Shown: in pieces, positions 58,546 to 64,000 of the stretch
Position numbering within the stretch: position 1 is the stretch's first letter
How the letters are laid out: each line of letters starts with the position of its first letter
Origin: Parelaphostrongylus tenuis
Lineage: Eukaryota; Nematoda; Chromadorea; Rhabditida; Metastrongylidae
Direction: 5' to 3'
Length of the DNA: 64,000 nucleotides
NCBI GenBank assembly: GCA_019055375.1
Contig: JAHQIW010000834.1
Location: forward strand, 1 to 64,000
The notes under the pieces: generated by a model
What the model was told of the DNA's origin: nothing
What the model saw: the letters and a program-made list of their open reading frames with translations, nothing else
The model's database searches: none
Translations under genes and position numbers: made by a program

Positions 58546-60102
58546 CTAATAATTTTTTTGTACAGAAACGATGGCACAAACGGTCTTAGCAGTAAGAATA
58601 CATGAGTTCCACTGTCCGCGTATTTTAGCTGTATTGAGCCTTTTTCCTACATCCTTTGTGCTATTCGACAGCTTAACTCTCTAGACTTAATCAACGTATT
58701 TGATTTTCCAAAGTGGCTACTTTAGAGCGCTGTTGCAGGCAAGAGATCACTGCTTTTCGCCTATGGCGCGTATTCTCTTTTCTCTAAAAAACCTAGCTAT
58801 GTGAGGGTTTGTGGTTGGCCCTTTAACGCACTTTCAGTAGCTATCTGGGTGGCGTAAATTCCGATGCTTCTTAATGTAAGTGTGAAAATTGAGAAGATCT
58901 CGATGGAGTTGTGAGAAAAACGAAAATATGACTACATTTCGAACTCTTCTCGGTTTGGATAAACATACTAAGAAAACAAAAACCATAATAAATTGAAAAT
59001 AGTCACGCTCCTCACATCACACTCTCTCCAGCCATGCTGATCTGGTAAACATCTCGTAGAGTTGGCAGTTGTGCACGCCATAACTACGTAGTAAAGAAGA
59101 AGAAATTGAGGATGAAACGAATAAAGCAATCGCCTGATGTGCTTGCTGGACAGCTTTCGGCGGTTTTGAGGAGTTTCAATTTTGTAGCAATCATGAGCAT
59201 GTTTTCTTTTATATTATGAACGATTCTTATTTAAGCCCTCTTCTTCAAAGATCCGCGATGCTCAGTTGAATTAGTGCTGTACTTATGAAGGGCTGCACTA
59301 CTTCTGCCCTTGATCATTTGAGAACTTCGATAATCGCTACTGTCTTGACAGTCATGTAGCAGTAAGGCGCTATATCTCCGTACGATACGCTTCACTCAGC
59401 CGCACATGGTGCCTATAGCTTGGGGTTATTTCATGCTTAAGTGATGACTAATCGTCTTAAGCTTATCTGTTGTACAGAGAACAGCAGTTACAGTTCAGCT
59501 TTGTGAAGAAGGTTCAAAGAAGCGCAATTATTTCCCAGCTATACTGTAATCTTTAGAACTGACAGGAAATAAACGACTTCATAGGAAGTCTGGTTAAGAA
59601 TTGATAATCAAACGTTCCCAAGAAAGAATTGCTTCTTTTTGGAACACCCCAGGGGGAGGAAATGTATTACGAGAAGAAACGACACTGACTGTTAGGAAAC
59701 GATAATGCGAACCATAATGACAGTTGTTCATAGAAGGAAATAAATAGTGACCCTCGCTTTCGATAAGGTTAATGACTCTACCTTAGAAACAATGAGATGA
59801 TGTTGTGGAGGAAACTAGCCATTTCTTTGGTTTGGTGATTGTGTTTTAGGAGAGAGGAAAACGAAAAAATGGAATATTCTTTGCTTGAGGTTCCGAATGG
59901 AGACTTGGGCACATACAGTTTGGATGTGGTGTAAAAGGAGCGACTGTGCATAAGTTGATACACAAGATATGGAGCATAAATTCCAAGTGGAGAATTAATG
60001 TTGGCAAGCTAAATACAGACGAATTTGCAAGCTAAGATGGAAATCCTCCGCTTCATCATTTCGTGATGAAAACTACAAAGTACCAAATCTATTCATGCCC
60101 GC
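58546..60102. other. No recognisable gene
   Basis: Short frames only; no repeat or domain similarity noticed. Confidence 0.4.
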
Positions 60103-60160
60103 ATATATATATATATATATGTCTGCATATGTGTATGTATATATATGCTTATATTATAAA
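60103..60160. repeat. TA/TG microsatellite
   Basis: TATATATATATATG followed by TGTATGTATA tracts. Confidence 0.85.
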
Positions 60161-60177
60161 TATGTGATGTGTAAATA

Positions 60178-60472
60178 TGTGATGTGGCTCCGTGGTTATA
60201 AGTAATGTGTGAAACACATGTATGTCGATCAATTGATGGTCGGTGATTCGATCCCGCGTTCAAGGACCGCCAAGCCTTCCAAACTCCGAGGTTGATGATT
60301 TGGTACCAGACATGGTCTGTGAAGATAGCAGTAAAGACTTTTTTCATCGGTAGTCCACCGTGGATTATTATGAAAGCCAATTATACGTTAAACCACCTCA
60401 AGAGAAGGTAAAATTGAAAGCTAATGCATGGCACATTTTTCAGGAATTGATCAAGCCAGGAGCCCTATTCTT
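60178..60472 (+). mobile_element. SINE family A, diverged full-length copy
   Basis: GTGATGTGGCTCCGTGGTTA (head), GGTGATTCGATCCCGCGTTC (B-box region), TTGATGATTTGGTACCAGAC and CAGGAATTGATCAAGCCAGG (tail) keep the family's order and spacing with many substitutions. It ends about 60 bp before a well-preserved copy. Confidence 0.72.
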
Positions 60473-60478
60473 TCTAGC

Positions 60479-60520
60479 TTTATATATATATATACATATA
60501 TATGTATATATATATATATA
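60479..60520. repeat. TA dinucleotide microsatellite
   Basis: TATATA with TACA and TATG interruptions. It gives part of the target duplication of the following SINE. Confidence 0.85.
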
Positions 60521-60530
60521 TCCACCGTAA

Positions 60531-60828
60531 TGAGCGCATGTGGCGCAGTGTTTAGAGGTGCCCTGCGTCGCACACGAGGTCAGTGGTTCGATCTCGCGCT
60601 CATGGCTCAGCAAGCCATCCATCCCTCCGGGTCGGTAAATTGGTACCAGACAGGTCTCAGACTTTCTGGAGGATAAGCAGCACTGACTCTGCTCAGCGGG
60701 AGGCCACCGCGAGTCATTGTAAAGGCCAGATGTGCATTCAATCACCTCAAACGAAGTTAAAAATTGAAGTCGAATGCATGGCGCATCCCTCAGGGATCGA
60801 TCAACGCCGAGAGCTTTATCCTTATATC
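60531..60828 (+). mobile_element. SINE family A, best preserved, with 14-bp target duplication
   Basis: The head GAGCGCATGTGGCGCAGTG is followed by B-box GGTTCGATCTC, the full body and tail GATCGATCAACGCCGAGAGC. TATATATCCACCGT occurs at 60515-60528 and again at 60833-60846, a perfect target-site duplication. This points to recent LINE-type retroposition and defines the element ends. Confidence 0.92.
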
Positions 60829-60846
60829 CTTTTATATATCCACCGT

Positions 60847-62013
60847 TAACTTTTATCGTATAGGCGCCGGAAACAATTTGGAATTGTAAGAAGTTTTTTG
60901 ATTATCACAGAGTGAAAAAGCGTACTGTTGCCAAATCGAAGTGAAGATTTGTTATTAGATTCAACGATGTCATATAAAAAGTTCTGTGCGGTTTTGCGAC
61001 AGTTTACCTATAAGATTTCCTATTTTCTCAGGTACTTCGCTTGAACATTCAGCCAAATGTTCCATAACTGCCAGCTCCTGTAATTTCAGTCAGTTCCTCT
61101 GGGATCTATCCTTCACACAGAGGAATCGACGGAAAAAGTCAGAAAAATAATTATCAGGCATACTGAAATTTGAGCATGGTCTCAAGAAACACTCAAAACG
61201 AATGGTATGATAATCGCAATTATTGTAAAGAAATGTTCAAAAAGAATACACAAAAACTTGGAATGATTAAAGGAGAAGGTGAACAGTGTGACCAATATTC
61301 CTTTCAATGGCGCTAGTTATGATTTAGATGGGAAGTAGAGGACGTACTATTGAGGCAGTGATAATTTTCTATGGATATGGGCATAGATTTAGAGCAGCCG
61401 CTTGTGTCTTATTGAAGTAATTCGAAATACAATAGATGATTTCACAGTAGCACGTAGTGCTATGACAAGTTTACAATCAGTACAAGAGAGAGGGCAAAAT
61501 GAAAGATAGAAAGATTTCACAGGAAATATCCACTGTGAACCTTCCTTACGTAAGAGGAAGAGTCTGCGCTGAGTACTCTAAGGCTCATGCATGCATTGAC
61601 GTTTCCATTGATGAAGACCAACGGCGTCTTCTGGTGACGCAAATGCGGATCCAGACCACCACGGAGGACGGAAAATGACTGTGGCCCATGGTTTTTGCTA
61701 TTGCGGACTTTTAGTAACCTTCCTTGAAAAGTTGACGTCGATTACGGCGCTTTTCGAGTGGTTTGAACTCTAACACGCTCTTGGGACGAATGCGGCGAAA
61801 GCGTGTGCGAGCATCTTGTGCAACTCAACTACCGCGAAACATTGATTTTTATGGTTCATAACTTGAGAACAGGTGAAAGTAAACCAATAAATAAAACTGG
61901 CACTAGACAAGAATTGAGCAAGGAATTATGTATTCGTCAGCACTAATAAAGAATATCATATCAATTTCAGATATAACAGAATAAAAATTGACACAACTTT
62001 CCCCGCACCTTAG
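60847..62013. other. No recognisable gene
   Basis: A GC-richer patch at 61.55-61.83 kb has a stop-free stretch (DVSIDEDQRRLLVTQMRIQT) on the plus strand ending in TGA. I do not recognise it. Confidence 0.3.
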
Positions 62014-62015
62014 AC

Positions 62016-62068
<53 letters not shown>

Positions 62069-62071
62069 TAT
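62014..62071. repeat. TA dinucleotide microsatellite
   Basis: TATATA with two TACA interruptions. Confidence 0.9.
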
Positions 62072-62347
62072 ACTGTGCCACAGTTTTTTTCTCTTACCGT
62101 GCGGATCACGCCACTTCTACCATTCAATGTCGTGGTAAAGATGAGCACATCACAATCTAGAGGATAGCCAAACTAGGGCGATTCTTAAGGCGTTCGTTAT
62201 CGATTTGGTGAGATTGTTACGAGGAGGATCAAACCCTCGTCGAACATCACTAGCCACTCGCCCGCAAGCTCCCATATGTATATATTTAGGCGAAACAGAG
62301 TTTAAGATAAGCAATTCCTACTTTATCAAATATCAGCAAAAAAAGCG

Positions 62348-62440
62348 CCAATCGGTAGTGCAACAATACAGTACGCACTCCGCATGAAATGAAATATGGG
62401 TTTAAATCCCAGCTGACAAAAACGTTTTTGCACATCACTC
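62348..62440 (+). repeat. tRNA-like repeat family D
   Basis: CGCCAATCGGTAGTGCAACA (A-box-like) is followed by the B-box-like GGGTTTAAATCCCAGC and then AAACGTTTTTGCACATCACT. The latter block also follows the B-box in the 49.2-kb copy. The A- and B-boxes plus a shared non-tRNA tail suggest a small SINE. Confidence 0.55.
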
Positions 62441-63149
62441 TGTTTTATTAGGTCTAGCTTGCTTTCCATTTTTTTTTTTGTTTTTGGAAAGATAACTCTC
62501 GTATTCGACTTTCATGTGCTAACATTAGCCTCCGTCGTCCGCAACGGCACATTCTTTACAATGGAGCCTTCTTACATTTCTTTAAGAGTGTATTAAATGG
62601 GAATTTAATATGAAAGATTCTTATTGCTTACTCTTTTTATATTTATTTACATTATTGCCAAAACTTTTTAGTGACATGTAGAATCAAGCTGATCTAAGCA
62701 AAATACTGAAAGGTTTCTATGAGCAAAGAGTGAATTACAGGTAAGGAGGGTATAGGAAATTTGAGACGTTCATTCTTGACAGCAAGTCGTATGCCTAGGC
62801 CAAACTTTGGTGATTATATCACGCAACGGTGTCCATATGTACAGTGCATGTTAACATCAGTGCACATACTCTTACTTAAGTAAAGCGGCGATCTCGTGGC
62901 TTGTTAATTGTCTAGAGCAACATTAAATAGCTCAGAACTAAGGTGCAACGTTTGTTCTCAGCTAGACAATGACATAGATCACTCTATAAGGAAGTCAACT
63001 AACTTATGGGACTCTCTATCGTGACCTGTACAAGCTTTGACGGATTAGTGTTTTACTCGATTCCTACATCAACTCTTCAGTAAACTATGCAAATTCCCGC
63101 TAAAGTAGCAGCACAGTTAAAGACCTTTGGGTGTTAATTATTATCTCTC
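62441..63149. other. No recognisable gene
   Basis: Unassigned. It could contain upstream regulatory sequence of the gene starting at 63907, but I see no defined motif. Confidence 0.35.
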
Positions 63150-63237
63150 CATTCGATAGCTTTTCAATAGACCTCGCTCAAAGACAATAATAGTCTGATA
63201 ATGATATTACATGTTCTGAGCCGTTTGTGAGGCCTAA

Positions 63238-63284
63238 GTGCTACACAGGTGCCTCTTCGTCCTTCGAGACTCTTTCAGTAGTAC
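63238..63284 (-). ncRNA. Decayed hammerhead motif
   Basis: On the minus strand the core has an extra base (CUGAAAGA). Stem II GUCU-CGAA-GGAC is kept, GAAA has become GAAG, and AGGCACCUGU is a damaged stem III. Probably inactive. Confidence 0.5.
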
Positions 63285-63420
63285 AGTCCCTCGGTTTGGC
63301 TGACCTCTTGATACTATACTCCTCTATGAAGGAATCGACGCCGAGCAATAAATCACTGCAAATCAAGTGGTGGAATTCCCTGACATTGCAGTGATCAGCA
63401 GTCGAGCTTGTGACTGCTAA

Positions 63421-63439
63421 ACAGGCGCCTGTCTAGCAT
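63421..63439 (+). ncRNA. Hammerhead remnant: stem III palindrome
   Basis: ACAGGCGCCUGU (63421-63432) is a perfect 12-nt palindrome at the position of stem III, followed by C and UAGCAU, the expected cleavage-site C and stem I start. The core upstream is lost. Confidence 0.45.
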
Positions 63440-63654
63440 GTAGACCTGAAAAACGGCTCAAAACATGTTATATCAATATTAGACTATTACTATTCTTGAG
63501 CGAGGTCTATAAAAAACGGTCGAATGAAGAGGTACAACTCATTTTAGCAGCTAAAAGCTTGCCTGCTGCTCTCTGTAATGTCAGGGGATTCTATCATCTA
63601 ACTTGAGGTGATTTACTACTCGGCATGGATTTTTTCTAGGAGAAGCATGGCCTC

Positions 63655-63785
63655 AAATGATCGCCTGAGCTGAGGAACTGCGCTACTGAAAAGTCTTGAA
63701 GGGCGAAACAGACGCCTCTATAGCACTTAGACCTGAGAAACGGCTCAAAACATAATATGTAATTATCAGACTATTACTTATTTTT
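63655..63785 (+). mobile_element. Hammerhead element beta, single decayed copy
   Basis: Ribozyme-like sequence at 63680-63726 is followed by the beta tail TTAGACCTGAGAAACGGCTC and ATTATCAGACTATTACT. It lies about 120 bp upstream of the partial gene. Confidence 0.6.
63680..63726 (+). ncRNA. Decayed hammerhead motif
   Basis: The core is CUGAAAA (G8 to A). Stem II is GUCU-UGAA-GGGC. GAAA at 63705-63708 is intact. Stem III ACAGACGCCUCU is partly paired, A precedes cleavage, and stem I GCGCUA/UAGCAC is mostly paired. Loss of G8 argues against activity. Confidence 0.55.
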
Positions 63786-63906
63786 CCTTGTTTTCGCCAC
63801 TTTTCTCCACATATCTTCCACATATCAATTCTTATGAGTTTCGTGATAATGTAACACTACATAAACCTACACGTAGGCAGCAATACAAGTAGTGGAGTTT
63901 TTCATA

Positions 63907-64000
63907 ATGAGCTATCTCTGCATCTGCCTTCTCATCTACCTCCTTCTCAGTGGAGCTCTAACATGCTTATACGAAGGCCAAACCTACAAGGATGGCGAAC
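63907..64000 (+). CDS. Secreted cysteine-rich protein, first exon (partial)
   Basis: The ATG at 63907 opens 31 codons to the window end. Residues 1-19 (MSYLCICLLIYLLLSGALT) form a clear signal peptide with a hydrophobic core and small residues before the likely cleavage. The mature start, CLYEGQTYKDGE, fits the beginning of a von Willebrand factor type C-like domain (C-x-Y-x-G-x-x-Y-x-x-G-E). That makes an extracellular or cuticle/matrix protein likely. The assignment rests on 12 residues, so the domain call is tentative; secretion is better supported. The gene continues to the right of the window. No splice donor is seen before the edge. Confidence 0.5.
   Translation, partial: MSYLCICLLIYLLLSGALTCLYEGQTYKDGE

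Larger units (their letters stand above)
63150..63526. mobile_element. Hammerhead element beta, decayed head-to-head copy
   Basis: The left end CATTCG...CAATAGACCTCGCTCAA and right end TTGAGCGAGGTCTAT...CGAATG are inverted. Inner homologies (AGTCTGATAATGATATTACA; ATCAATATTAGACTATTAC; GAGCCGTTTGTGAGGCC; GACCTGAAAAACGGCTC) confirm two arms, each with ribozyme remains. Confidence 0.72.

Overview
This window reads as AT-rich, repeat-laden nuclear DNA from an animal, most probably a nematode. The main reasons are a nuclear fragment of mitochondrial ND3 with nematode-style sequence (13.27-13.50 kb), several mariner-family transposase remnants, an RTE-like LINE remnant, and tRNA-derived SINEs. A strongylid or hookworm-like worm is my guess and is not shown by the sequence. 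There are no operons, CRISPR arrays or long open reading frames. Most short open frames are chance or come from microsatellites. The only host gene I can support is the first exon of a secreted cysteine-rich protein at the right edge (63907 to the window end).

The most notable content is a set of small dispersed elements carrying hammerhead self-cleaving ribozyme motifs. I count about fifteen motifs, intact or decayed, in two families. Family alpha is at 6.63-7.14, 47.23-47.71 and 52.97-53.28 kb. Family beta is at 9.93-10.09, 28.98-29.32, 42.25-42.68, 50.77-51.38, 53.54-53.78, 63.15-63.53 and 63.66-63.79 kb. The better copies show the core CUGANGA, a stem II, GAAA, a very short self-complementary stem III, and a stem I closed by the flanks. 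Different copies carry different paired sequences in stems I and II, which is covariation. Several copies share one architecture: a minus-strand copy slightly longer than one unit (about 271 nt in alpha, 319 nt in beta), followed head-to-head by a shorter plus-strand copy, so that two ribozymes face each other. One alpha copy has a perfect 12-bp target-site duplication. One beta copy sits inside an RTE-like LINE.

Layout: 0-6.6 kb holds SINEs and a mariner tail. 6.6-7.15 kb is the best alpha element. 9.9-14 kb holds a beta copy, microsatellites, the ND3 fragment and a foldback repeat. 15.6-20.75 kb holds a SINE and a mariner nested inside another mariner. 20.75-28.8 kb is mostly unassigned. 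28.8-36.3 kb holds a CA repeat, a beta copy, SINEs and a tRNA-like foldback. 39.2-47.7 kb holds a mariner tail, a beta copy, a TG/TATG microsatellite and an alpha copy. 50.3-54.7 kb is a dense cluster: LINE, beta element, mariner derivative, alpha element, beta element, a 560-bp AAT array and a SINE inside that array. 57.1-58.55 kb has two mariner derivatives. 60.1-60.85 kb has two SINE copies in TA repeats. 62-64 kb has a tRNA-like repeat, two decayed beta copies and the partial gene.

The window is therefore a graveyard of mobile DNA. Autonomous enzymes are present only as broken remnants: mariner transposase, and an RTE-like reverse transcriptase whose catalytic box is mutated. The SINEs and hammerhead elements would need enzymes supplied from elsewhere.
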